DNA of 19,036 nucleotides, taken from contig JAWOEH010000055.1 in NCBI GenBank assembly GCA_046482855.1, positions 1-19,036 on the forward strand, in the 5' to 3' direction. The translations under genes and the position numbers were made by a program. Source of the stretch: CAYVSF01 sp046482855 (lineage in GTDB: Bacteria > Bacteroidota > Bacteroidia > Bacteroidales > UBA12077). The notes below the pieces were generated by a model. It did not search any database. It was not told where the DNA came from and saw nothing but the letters and a program-made list of their open reading frames with translations. Below are positions 1 to 6,470 of this stretch, one piece after another. How positions within the stretch are numbered: the first letter of the stretch is position 1; the number at the start of each line of letters is the position of its first letter.

Positions 1-1
1 T

Positions 2-322
2 GACTGGAGATATTACGACCATAACACGGTAGTGTTTGAACCCAAGAACATGAGTCGCTATGAATTGCAGATAGGAAAAACAGGGGCACGGCAAAAGTTT
101 TACAGCATCCCTTCGGTGCTTAAACGCTTACCGGGCAATATGTATAACCCCTTTATTTATCTTGCGATGAATTACGGGCATATGAAACAAAGCAGGGTGG
201 AAGCCAGGCGGGTAGCTGAGCTGAAGCCCCAACTGTTTGATGACCGGCATTCCTCTGAAAAATCGAACGTACAACAACAATACAGATTTTTCGATGAATT
301 TGACGCCCAAAATAAACTATGA
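2..322 (+). CDS. C-terminal end of a cobalamin-binding radical SAM protein (5' partial)
   Basis: The reading frame is already open at the left edge (codons from base 2), so the GTG at 32 is internal and the gene begins outside the window. The visible C-terminus contains VVFEPKNMSRYELQ, then KFYSIPSVLKRLPG and IYLAMNYGH. This is the pattern seen at the end of B12-binding-domain radical SAM enzymes (BchE/P-methylase-like family), where a D-W-x-x-Y-D and an F-x-P-K-x-M-S/T segment is followed by a helical FYS-x-x-S-V/I-L-R/K-R region. The Cys cluster and the B12 domain are not in the window, so the substrate cannot be guessed. The last ~27 residues, after about base 240, do not look like family sequence. 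They are translated out of frame across a fragment of another radical SAM gene (240-368), so the natural C-terminus has probably been replaced. Family assignment is from residue pattern only. Confidence 0.7.
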   Translation, partial: DWRYYDHNTVVFEPKNMSRYELQIGKTGARQKFYSIPSVLKRLPGNMYNPFIYLAMNYGHMKQSRVEARRVAELKPQLFDDRHSSEKSNVQQQYRFFDEFDAQNKL

Positions 323-368
323 CGAATTGATGAGTGGATACCGGAAGATTATTCAGAGTAAATCGTAA
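240..368 (+). pseudogene. Out-of-frame fragment of a DUF4070-type radical SAM gene
   Basis: In the +1 frame relative to the upstream radical SAM ORF, bases 240-368 encode TGIPLKNR, then NNNTDFSMNLTPKINYDEL and MSGYRKIIQ, ending at TAA 366-368. The pattern N-N-T-D-x-x-x-N-x-x-P-K-x-x-x-x-E/D-L-x-x-G-Y-R/K-x-I-I/L is characteristic of the C-terminal DUF4070 region of another radical SAM family, where it is normally followed by a T-I-Y-S-P motif. Here it diverges immediately after IIQ. The piece overlaps the last codons of the preceding ORF and has no start signal of its own, so it is read as a remnant left by deletion or recombination between two radical SAM genes. The homology call is from memory of the family pattern and is moderately secure. 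Confidence 0.5.
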
Positions 369-477
369 GACAGGCATTTCAGTTAGAATATGCCAGATTG
401 TTACCGGAAAGAATATTCCGAAACCCCATCCGGATAGTGTTTTAAAATTTTCATTATTCACAGATTGTCAAAAAAAT

Positions 478-515
478 ACCGCACCCCAAAAAAGGAGTGC
501 GGTGGTGCAGTTTTT
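478..515. terminator. Bidirectional intrinsic terminator
   Basis: Arms ACCGCAC (478-484) and GTGCGGT (497-503) are perfectly complementary, with a further CC/GG pair (486-487 with 494-495) enclosing an A-rich loop. On the plus strand a T5 run follows at 511-515. On the minus strand the stem is followed directly by a seven-base run (complement of 470-476). It would end plus-strand transcription of the radical SAM region and any minus-strand transcription from the right. Confidence 0.75.
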
Positions 516-627
516 AATACCGGCAATAAAACTTACTGATACAAAAACTTTATATTCAGGGTAATATGAATTAAGGATGAAGAATGCTTATATATCAATT
601 TGTGATTGCCAGCAAATCTTCATGTCA

Positions 628-746
628 TGTCAAGTATGAAATGTAGGAATTGTCATTTCGATACCTGAGGTACGAAGGTGAGAAATCTAATTCTTACAGC
701 AGATTTCTCCAAAAGGTCGAAATCACAAGTTTGTATTGACTTGACA
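628..746. repeat. Nested imperfect inverted repeat, dispersed-palindrome type
   Basis: Three nested inverted pairs share one centre: TGTCAAGT (628-635) with ACTTGACA (739-746); TGTCATTTCGA (651-661) with TCGAAATCACA (717-727, one mismatch); GAGAAATCT (680-688) with AGATTTCTC (701-709). The inner words (gTCATTTCGA ... GAGAAATCT) resemble short palindromic repeats that are scattered between genes in many Bacteroidota genomes. No coding capacity is seen. It may be a REP- or MITE-like element; only one copy lies in this window. Confidence 0.6.
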
Positions 747-852
747 CCTGTTTCATATCACGTTAGAATAGGTAGAAATAGATAGCAAAATGTTGCTTTT
801 TTTCATGAGTACACCTACTCTTATGTTATACTGAAATAAAAAGGAGAATAAA

Positions 853-1308
853 ATGAGAACATTCCTATTTACCATATTGGTAGTATTGATAACGACCGTT
901 TCATCATGCTCAACCTCCGAGGGTATGATCGATGTTAAAAGTTCTTTCGGAGTGAAAGAAACGGGAGATAGACTGGAAAGCGCTCTGAAAGAGAAAGGCA
1001 TGACCCTGTTTAACAGAGTTCAGCACTCGAAAGCAGCTAAAGAAATAGGGATAGAATTGAGAGATACAGAACTATTAATATTTGGGAACCCCAAAGTGGG
1101 CAGTCCTCTTATGAAGTGTCAGCAAAGAGCGGCCATTGATCTCCCTCAAAAGGCATTAATCTGGGAAGATAGTGATGGGAACACATGGATATCCTATAAC
1201 GATCCAAGACATCTGAAAAAAAGACACGATCTTTCCAACTGCGAGGAAGTGATTACAAAAATTGAGAAGGCACTTGCTGGTATAGTAAAGGCTGCCGCAA
1301 CAAAATAA
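853..1308 (+). CDS. DUF302-family lipoprotein
   Basis: The 151-residue product starts with a short hydrophobic signal and a lipobox VSSC (Cys19), so it should be a lipid-anchored envelope protein. The mature part has the order of motifs of the DUF302 family: an N-terminal G-V-K-E-T segment, 'ALKEKGMTLFNRVQHSKAA', then 'TELLIFGNPKVGSPLM', 'IDLPQKALIWEDSDG' and 'SYNDP'. The family is about 130 residues, so this is full length plus signal. Its biochemical function is unknown; several members sit in sulfur- or metal-related loci. The start is fixed by a strong AAGGAG at about -11, and the gene is monocistronic. A weak imperfect inverted repeat just downstream (1336-1361) could be its terminator. 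Confidence 0.9.
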   Translation: MRTFLFTILVVLITTVSSCSTSEGMIDVKSSFGVKETGDRLESALKEKGMTLFNRVQHSKAAKEIGIELRDTELLIFGNPKVGSPLMKCQQRAAIDLPQKALIWEDSDGNTWISYNDPRHLKKRHDLSNCEEVITKIEKALAGIVKAAATK

Positions 1309-1372
1309 AAAATAGAACAATGCCCCTTCAGCTGACACTAAATCGGCACGAATGATTAGTGCTGAGTTTATG

Positions 1373-1640
1373 AAAACCATTGTTGTCCGACTTTTACGAT
1401 TTATGGGTTGACAGTGGTGTTTCGTAGAAACGAGGCTGCGGCTGTGGAAAAAAAAGAAAGGATATGCCTATACATGAGAGCTATCATTGAACTCAGCCTC
1501 CCAATAATTACCGTAAGGCTTAAAAATATCGGAATAGCTTTGAGACGAACCACCAATAATACGAAGCTCCATTTAAGCGCTGCTTTCATACCTTCCCATT
1601 GGCGCCGCTGTTGAACGGAACGTCCTCGCCCCCACCCAAT
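1373..1640 (-). pseudogene. Possible decayed Fibrobacter-succinogenes-major-paralog-like (FISUMP) domain remnant
   Basis: On the minus strand several overlapping short frames, each broken by stops, carry residues in the order expected for a FISUMP/C-type-lectin-like surface domain. These are SGANGK or GRYESSA (around 1590-1620), NGASYYWW or GGSSQSYSDIFKPYG, then NYWEAEFNDSSHV (ORF 1468-1572), AYPFFF, HSRSLVST, and KSDNNGF near 1373-1393. The usual domain reads G-Y-R ... G-x-Y-W-S-S ... A-Y ... S ... G-F-S-V-R-C. No single frame is intact, so if real it is heavily frameshifted. This is pattern-reading by eye and could be chance. Confidence 0.25.
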
Positions 1641-1700
1641 TAATTAGCCCACCTCCAACACTTAACTTAACTTATCGTATTTTGAATGGCCATGCTGCCG

Positions 1701-1826
1701 CTACTGTTCCATAAAAAACAGCGCCAATTCCGGGCTCATACCTATTTTGTACTTATTAACAAAACATACAACTAGAAACCCGTTTATTTCAATTGTTATT
1801 TTATGAATCCATTTGGGCTCTTCCAT
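1701..1826 (-). CDS. Small ORF of 41 codons, unrecognised
   Basis: A minus-strand frame ATG (1824-1826) to TAG (1701-1703) encodes 41 residues with balanced, protein-like composition (contains KITIEINGFLVVCFVNKYK and MSPELALFFMEQ). A purine-rich GGAGGAAAAGG lies upstream on the same strand, but some 17 bases from the ATG, which is longer than ideal. I do not recognise a family. It may be a genuine small protein or the C-terminal remnant of a decayed gene, as the surrounding 800 bp looks degraded. Confidence 0.25.
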   Translation of the reverse strand: MEEPKWIHKITIEINGFLVVCFVNKYKIGMSPELALFFMEQ

Positions 1827-1972
1827 TTTCAGAGGATATCAATCCTTTTCCTCCGGCGCCATGAAAAGCGACTCAGCGCTACCAAAAATACTCCGCACCC
1901 GTTTTATTCTGAGGGAGTGAATACACAAGATAAGTGAAAAGAAGGAGTAGCAAAAATATGTAAACAAAATAG

Positions 1973-1980
1973 TACATTTG
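1973..1980 (+). promoter_or_regulatory. Candidate Bacteroidota -7 element TACATTTG
   Basis: TACATTTG is a perfect match to the Bacteroidota sigma-ABfr -7 consensus TAnnTTTG. The -33 region is poor (no TTTG at the right distance). If used, transcription would start near 1985, at the foot of a small hairpin (GGTTA 1985-1989 with TAACC 2000-2004), and leave a leader of about 148 nt before the ATG at 2133. Confidence 0.45.
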
Positions 1981-1984
1981 CCAT

Positions 1985-2054
1985 GGTTAATGTGGATAAT
2001 AACCCTATGACCAAGAGAAGGCGGGCATTAGCGAAAAAAGAGTCACCCTCCGCC
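1985..2054 (+). promoter_or_regulatory. Possible structured 5' leader of the transporter/NTPase gene
   Basis: Two stem candidates follow the putative start site: GGTTA (1985-1989)/TAACC (2000-2004) and GGCGG (2020-2024)/CCGCC (2050-2054). The second encloses a 25-nt A-rich loop with GTCACCCTCCGCC on its 3' side. I could not fit it to a riboswitch class with confidence. The molybdenum-cofactor motif was considered because of the downstream genes, but its conserved core was not found. Confidence 0.25.
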
Positions 2055-2132
2055 AAATGTAGAAACGCATAAAAAAAACGACTGTTGCTGTGGACGCTTT
2101 TCAACCAGATACAAACAAACCGAGCATCAACA

Positions 2133-3827
2133 ATGAATAAACATGAGATCAACGAAAAATGGATAAAAGCCTCTATCATTGGCACCACCTGGGCGGCTTC
2201 AGAAATTGTGCTCGGCAGTTTTTTGCACAACTTACGAATTCCGTTTAGCTCGCTCCTTCTAACAGCCATAGGCACCATCATCCTCATCTCCATGAGTTAT
2301 GTTTGGAAAGAGAAAGGCCTGTTTTGGCGCGCCGGCTTGATTTGTGCACTGATGAAAACCATGTCGCCCAGTGCGGTTATTTTTGGCCCCATGATAGCCA
2401 TTTTCAGTCAGGCAATGATGCTCGAACTTTCGGTGCGACTATTGGGTAGAACCATGGTGGGATTTGCCCTTGGAGCTGTGTTGGCCATGTCGTGGAACTT
2501 GTTTCAAAAGATTGCCAACATGGTGCTATTTTATGGTGTAAACATTGTGGATGTGTATGCCGATTTGCTGAAATATGCTCAATTAAAACTCAACATACAG
2601 TCGGATATTGTGTGGTTGCCCATACTGGTTTTGCTTGGTATTTACAGTTTGTCGGGTCTGCTGGCCGGCATTATCGGGATAAAAGCAGGCATAAAAATAA
2701 AACAACAACCAGCCAGGCCATACACAAAAACTGCAAAACCACAGCAAGCAACCTCAGCTGGTGGAAATCAAAACTTTTCCTATTCCATTTTTTGGCTGTT
2801 TTTAAATTTGAGTTTTATTGTAACAGCGTTGCTACTGCTTAATGCCACGCCCTGGTTTGTTTGGTCAGGGGCTGTTTTGCTCATTGCTTTTGTGTGGATT
2901 TTGCGCTACAAACGTGCACTGCGCCGGTTGTCAAAACCCGGGTTCTGGGTTTCCTTTGTGCTCATTACCATGTTAACGGCCTTCGTATTTAATCGAATGC
3001 AATCGGCAAGTTTAGTAAATGGGCTCATTATTGGCTTACAGATGAATTTCAGAGCAGTTATCATTGTTTTGGGTTTCTCGGTTTTGGGCACAGAATTATA
3101 CAATCCCAAGATCCGGGAATTTTTCATGAGAAGCTCCATGAAACAGTTGCCCCTGGCACTGGAGTTGTCCTTCAAGAGTCTGCCCATGATGATAGCTTAT
3201 CTTCCCGACTCCAAAACAATTATTAAAAAACCGGTGGGCGTAGTGTACCAAATCATTTCGCAAATCGAATTTCGTCTGCACGAGATCAAGAGCCAGTTCA
3301 ACAATAAAGTCTTCATTGTTACCGGGACCATAGGTGAAGGGAAAACAACGCAAATCGAGAAGATTGTGGAGACCCTGAAAAATAAGAACATCGCTATCGG
3401 GGGCATTTTTTCGCCCCGAATTATGGAAAACGGAACAACCACAGGTTACGATGTTGTTGATATTGCCACCAATGAGCGTACTGCCTTTTTGCGAACGAGC
3501 GAGGATAAGAGGTTGCCCAAAATCGGCCGGTATAGCATTCTATCCAAGGGCATAAAAAGAGGACACAAAGCACTCAAAAACTCACAAAAGCAGCATCGGG
3601 TGGTAGTTATTGACGAAGTTGGACGATTGGAGCTGGATGATGCGGGCTGGGCCGAGCACCTGCACTATCTTTTAAGCGACTCCAAATGCAGTGTGATTCT
3701 GTCCGTGCGCGATCGATTCATGGAAGAAGTCATAGATAAATGGTTTTTGAAAGATTATACCGTATTGCCTGTTTCGGGAAACGATTACCTCACCAATAGC
3801 GAAATCATTGCCAGACACCTCAATTAA
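2133..3827 (+). CDS. Fused ECF-like membrane transporter with C-terminal THEP1-type P-loop NTPase
   Basis: The frame is open from TTG 2085, but ATG 2133 (MNKHEINEKW...) is the better start. The 564-residue protein has three parts. Residues ~11-190 form about five or six hydrophobic helices resembling a substrate-binding S component. After a Q/P/A-rich linker (~190-212) come helices at ~217-260 and ~270-318, then a cytosolic helix pair with LPLALELSFKSLPMMIAYLPD (338-358) that resembles the coupling region of EcfT/CbiQ proteins. Residues ~390-564 are a THEP1/NTPase_1 domain with Walker A GTIGEGKTT (398-406), Walker B VVIDEVG (491-497) and SVRDR (524-528). In normal ECF transporters ABC-type EcfA/A' subunits power transport; here no ABC signature is present. 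The substrate is unknown. It lies upstream of dmsA on the same strand, so a role in molybdate or cofactor supply is possible but unproven. Confidence 0.75.
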   Translation: MNKHEINEKWIKASIIGTTWAASEIVLGSFLHNLRIPFSSLLLTAIGTIILISMSYVWKEKGLFWRAGLICALMKTMSPSAVIFGPMIAIFSQAMMLELSVRLLGRTMVGFALGAVLAMSWNLFQKIANMVLFYGVNIVDVYADLLKYAQLKLNIQSDIVWLPILVLLGIYSLSGLLAGIIGIKAGIKIKQQPARPYTKTAKPQQATSAGGNQNFSYSIFWLFLNLSFIVTALLLLNATPWFVWSGAVLLIAFVWILRYKRALRRLSKPGFWVSFVLITMLTAFVFNRMQSASLVNGLIIGLQMNFRAVIIVLGFSVLGTELYNPKIREFFMRSSMKQLPLALELSFKSLPMMIAYLPDSKTIIKKPVGVVYQIISQIEFRLHEIKSQFNNKVFIVTGTIGEGKTTQIEKIVETLKNKNIAIGGIFSPRIMENGTTTGYDVVDIATNERTAFLRTSEDKRLPKIGRYSILSKGIKRGHKALKNSQKQHRVVVIDEVGRLELDDAGWAEHLHYLLSDSKCSVILSVRDRFMEEVIDKWFLKDYTVLPVSGNDYLTNSEIIARHLN

Positions 3828-3831
3828 TGAG

Positions 3832-3850
3832 TTGCTACGCAAGGTAGCAA
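3832..3850 (+). repeat. Short perfect hairpin after the transporter stop codon
   Basis: TTGCTAC (3832-3838) and GTAGCAA (3844-3850) form a 7-bp stem with a 5-nt loop, five bases after the TAA. No T-run follows on the plus strand, so it is at best an attenuator or RNA-processing/stability hairpin between this gene and dmsA. Confidence 0.45.
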
Positions 3851-3927
3851 AAAGGAGAGCACAATTTCCAACGGCGCCTGGCCCTCCCCCACTGCCTATC
3901 GCCTGAAAATCAAAGGGCCCTTGTTAT

Positions 3928-3953
3928 AAAACACACAACTGTAGAAGTGTTTT
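3928..3953 (+). terminator. Weak terminator-like stem AAAACAC/GTGTTTT
   Basis: AAAACAC (3928-3934) pairs with GTGTTTT (3947-3953) across a 12-nt loop, ending in a run of T. The stem is AT-rich and would be weak. It lies in the 209-bp gap before dmsA and could partly separate the two transcription units. Confidence 0.3.
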
Positions 3954-4036
3954 TAAATTAACAAAGACCCCTTTTTTACCAGAAAAACCTTATTTTAGTC
4001 GGCAGCCAAAATAATTTAAACCCTAGGATATAAAAC

Positions 4037-6466
4037 ATGCACGATTCAAAGAAAGACGAACCCGACAAATCCTTTTCCCTTGACTCGGCTATTGATCGAC
4101 GCAACTTCATCAAGCTGGGCGCATTTATTTCCGGAGGCATTGCCATTTCAGGCACTTTTGCATCCTGCATAAAGGAACTTGAACGAACAACGGGTGTGGT
4201 GGAAAGAGAGTACGATGGTGTGAAGGTTATTCGTGCTTGTTGCCCGGCACATAATTGTGGCGGAAGATGTGTTCTGAAATTACATGTAAAAGAGGGGGAA
4301 GTGTTGCGGATAGAGACCGATGACAGACCCGGAGATACTCTGGAGGATCCGCAGTTACGCGCATGCATAAGAGGACGCTCCTATCGTCGGCGTCAACACC
4401 ATAAGGACCGCTTGAAGTATCCACTGAAACGTGTTGGCAAACGGGGGGAAGGAAAATTCGAACGCATATCCTGGGACGAGGCCACCGATATGATGGCTTC
4501 GGAACTAAAGCGCGTGAAAGCTCAGTACGGCAATTCGGCCATGCTCGTCCCTTATGGAACCGGAAGCTACAACCAGGTGAACGGCCGGCAAACTGCCGCA
4601 AGGTTACTGAATCTTTTTGGCGGATCTTTGGGCTACTACAATTCTTATAGCTGGGCCTGCATCAGCAAGGCAACACCTTATGTGTATGGAACCAATGTTA
4701 CCGGAAATCAGCGTCAGGACTGGGTCAATTCAAAGTTCATCTTGATGTGGGGCTGGAATCCCTCCGAAATGCGGGACGGAACCAATAGCGAGTATTTCAT
4801 AAAACTGGCCCGCCAAAGAGGAGCAAAAGTGGTGTGCATCGATCCCAGGATGACCATGAGTGCGGTGGCGCTGTCCGATGAGTGGATTCCCATTCGCCCG
4901 GGAACCGATGTAGCCATGATGAGTGCCATGGCACACGTGATCATCACCGAAGATCTACACGACAAAAGCTTTATTGAAAGATGCTGCTCCGGATTTGACA
5001 AAACGCAAATGCCCAAGGGATGCGAAAACGAAGAGAGCTACAAAGACTATATTTTGGGCACTTACGATAAGCAGCCCAAAACGCCCGAATGGGCCGAGAA
5101 CATAACCGGCATTCCGCAAAGTACCATTACACGCATTGCCCGCGAGTTTGCCGGGGCCAAACCAGCCATGCTTTACCAGGGCTATGGCATGCAACGAAGG
5201 GCCTATGGAGAGCAACCCGTATTGGGCGGATGTGTTTTGGCAGCCATCACCGGTAACGTAGGAATTCCCGGAGGATGGGCCAGTGGCATGGGGTTGCAGG
5301 CCGACGATGGCGGCCCCTTTTGGAATGTCTTTCCCACAGGAACCAATCCTGTTAAAGCGCGAATTCCCGTTTTCCTCTGGACCGAAGCCATTATTCGGGG
5401 CAAAGAGATGACGAAAGAGGACGGTGTGGTGAATGCTGAAAAATTGGACAACAACCTGAAGCTTATCTGGTGTGTAGCGTCCAATACGCTGGTAAATCAG
5501 CATGCCGATGTAAACAGAACCACCGAAATACTCAAAGACGAAAGTTTGGTAGAGTTCATTGCTGTGCAAGATCAATTCATGACCCCTTCGGCGCGTTTTG
5601 CCGACTTGGTGCTGCCCGTTTGTACGCAGATGGAAGTTTGGGGACTGCAGGACGGTTGGAAATACGGCGACGAAGTGATCTTAAGTCCGCAAGTAGTCCA
5701 ACCGCCCCATGAAACCAAAAGCGACTACCAAATTTGCACGGAAATCGCCCGTAAACTAGGGCTGGAGAAAGAATACACCCAAGGCATGAGCGAAAAAGAC
5801 TGGATTGCATGGGCCTTAGGCGTGTACCGAAACAGCCGATTCCCCAATGTACCCAGGATTGATAGGTTTAGGAAACAAAACAAGGGTGTGTACTCCACTC
5901 CCATTACGAAACCGGCCATTGCTTTCGACGATTTTCGGAAAGATCCAAAAAAACACCCCTTAAATACGCCCACCGGAAAGATCGAGCTCTTTTCAAAACC
6001 GCTCTTCGACATGAACAACCCGGCCGAAATTCCGGCTGTTCCCAAGTACATTCAGGAGTGGGAAAGTCCCTTTGGTGAGGAGAGCAAAAAATTCCCCCTG
6101 CAAGCCCTGGGACACCACTACATGCCAAGGGTTCATTCCACACACGATGGCATCGACTGGTTGGAAGAGGCCTTTCCGCAACGGGTGTTTATGAATCCGC
6201 TGGATGCAAAAAAACGCGGAATAGAAAACGGCGAACAAGTGCTGATATATAACGATAGAGGCAAAATTATTATGCCCTGCAGGCTTACACCCAAAATGAT
6301 GCCCGGGGTGGTAGATATTCCACAGGGAGCTTGGTGGACTCCTGACAAAGAGGGTATCGACAGACGCGGAAATATTAATGTACTCACCTCGCACAGGTGG
6401 ACACCCCTGGCATTTGGCAATGCGCAACACACAATCATGGTGCAAGTTGAAAGAGTAAAAGCATAA
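4037..6466 (+). CDS. dmsA: DmsA-like molybdopterin oxidoreductase catalytic subunit, Tat-exported
   Basis: At 809 residues it matches the length of E. coli DmsA (about 814). A twin-arginine signal (DRRNFIKLGAF, Arg21-Arg22, then a hydrophobic stretch to ~43) indicates folded export to the periplasm. Cys68/69, Cys74, Cys78 and Cys110 bind the proximal [4Fe-4S] cluster (FS0), followed by the family motifs RGRSYRRR, RLKYPLKRVGKRGEGKFER and ISWDEA. Ser205 in YNSYSWACI aligns with the molybdenum-ligating Ser of the DMSO reductase family. DPR, DEWIPIRPGTD and the C-terminal DIPQGAWW/TSHRWTPLAFGNAQH segment complete the bis-MGD binding fold. It would reduce DMSO, another S- or N-oxide, or a related acceptor with electrons from the B subunit. 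The B gene starts 4 bp downstream. A dedicated TorD/DmsD chaperone is not in the window. The true substrate cannot be read from sequence. Confidence 0.93.
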   Translation: MHDSKKDEPDKSFSLDSAIDRRNFIKLGAFISGGIAISGTFASCIKELERTTGVVEREYDGVKVIRACCPAHNCGGRCVLKLHVKEGEVLRIETDDRPGDTLEDPQLRACIRGRSYRRRQHHKDRLKYPLKRVGKRGEGKFERISWDEATDMMASELKRVKAQYGNSAMLVPYGTGSYNQVNGRQTAARLLNLFGGSLGYYNSYSWACISKATPYVYGTNVTGNQRQDWVNSKFILMWGWNPSEMRDGTNSEYFIKLARQRGAKVVCIDPRMTMSAVALSDEWIPIRPGTDVAMMSAMAHVIITEDLHDKSFIERCCSGFDKTQMPKGCENEESYKDYILGTYDKQPKTPEWAENITGIPQSTITRIAREFAGAKPAMLYQGYGMQRRAYGEQPVLGGCVLAAITGNVGIPGGWASGMGLQADDGGPFWNVFPTGTNPVKARIPVFLWTEAIIRGKEMTKEDGVVNAEKLDNNLKLIWCVASNTLVNQHADVNRTTEILKDESLVEFIAVQDQFMTPSARFADLVLPVCTQMEVWGLQDGWKYGDEVILSPQVVQPPHETKSDYQICTEIARKLGLEKEYTQGMSEKDWIAWALGVYRNSRFPNVPRIDRFRKQNKGVYSTPITKPAIAFDDFRKDPKKHPLNTPTGKIELFSKPLFDMNNPAEIPAVPKYIQEWESPFGEESKKFPLQALGHHYMPRVHSTHDGIDWLEEAFPQRVFMNPLDAKKRGIENGEQVLIYNDRGKIIMPCRLTPKMMPGVVDIPQGAWWTPDKEGIDRRGNINVLTSHRWTPLAFGNAQHTIMVQVERVKA

Positions 6467-6470
6467 ACAG

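Larger units (their letters stand above)
369..852. other. Intergenic stretch with terminator and interrupted palindrome; no supported gene
   Basis: Apart from the hairpin at 478-503 and the inverted repeat at 628-746 (listed separately), no open frame here has a credible start, composition or family pattern. A small inverted repeat AGCAA-aatg-TTGCT lies near 784-797, about 55 bp upstream of the lipoprotein start, and could be an operator-like site, but nothing supports this beyond symmetry. Confidence 0.5.
1309..2132. other. About 820 bp without a clear intact gene
   Basis: It holds the imperfect inverted repeat 1336-1361 after the DUF302 gene, a possible decayed surface-domain gene on the minus strand, the 41-codon ORF at 1701-1826, and the promoter and structured leader of the downstream gene (1973-2132). 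The remainder shows many stops in all frames and nothing recognisable. Confidence 0.5.

Noticed and set aside
334..564. 76-codon plus-strand frame after the radical SAM scar
   Set aside because: It runs across the strong terminator hairpin at 478-503, has no ribosome-binding site and no family pattern.
2020..2054. Molybdenum-cofactor (Moco) riboswitch upstream of the transporter/NTPase
   Set aside because: The context is tempting, but the conserved core and the P2/P3 arrangement could not be matched by eye; kept only as an unspecified structured leader.
1904..2293. 129-codon minus-strand frame
   Set aside because: It overlaps antisense the promoter, leader and N-terminus of the transporter/NTPase gene, whose protein is clearly real; its own sequence shows no recognisable pattern.
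3991..3998. TATTTTAG as a -7 element for dmsA
   Set aside because: Only a partial match to TAnnTTTG, with no -33 element at 19-21 bp; too weak to annotate.
4955..5575. 206-codon minus-strand frame inside dmsA
   Set aside because: It is antisense to the catalytic subunit, whose family motifs are unmistakable in the plus frame; long antisense frames are expected from its codon bias.
5993..6445. 150-codon minus-strand frame at the 3' end of dmsA
   Set aside because: Antisense shadow of the conserved bis-MGD binding C-terminus; no independent support.
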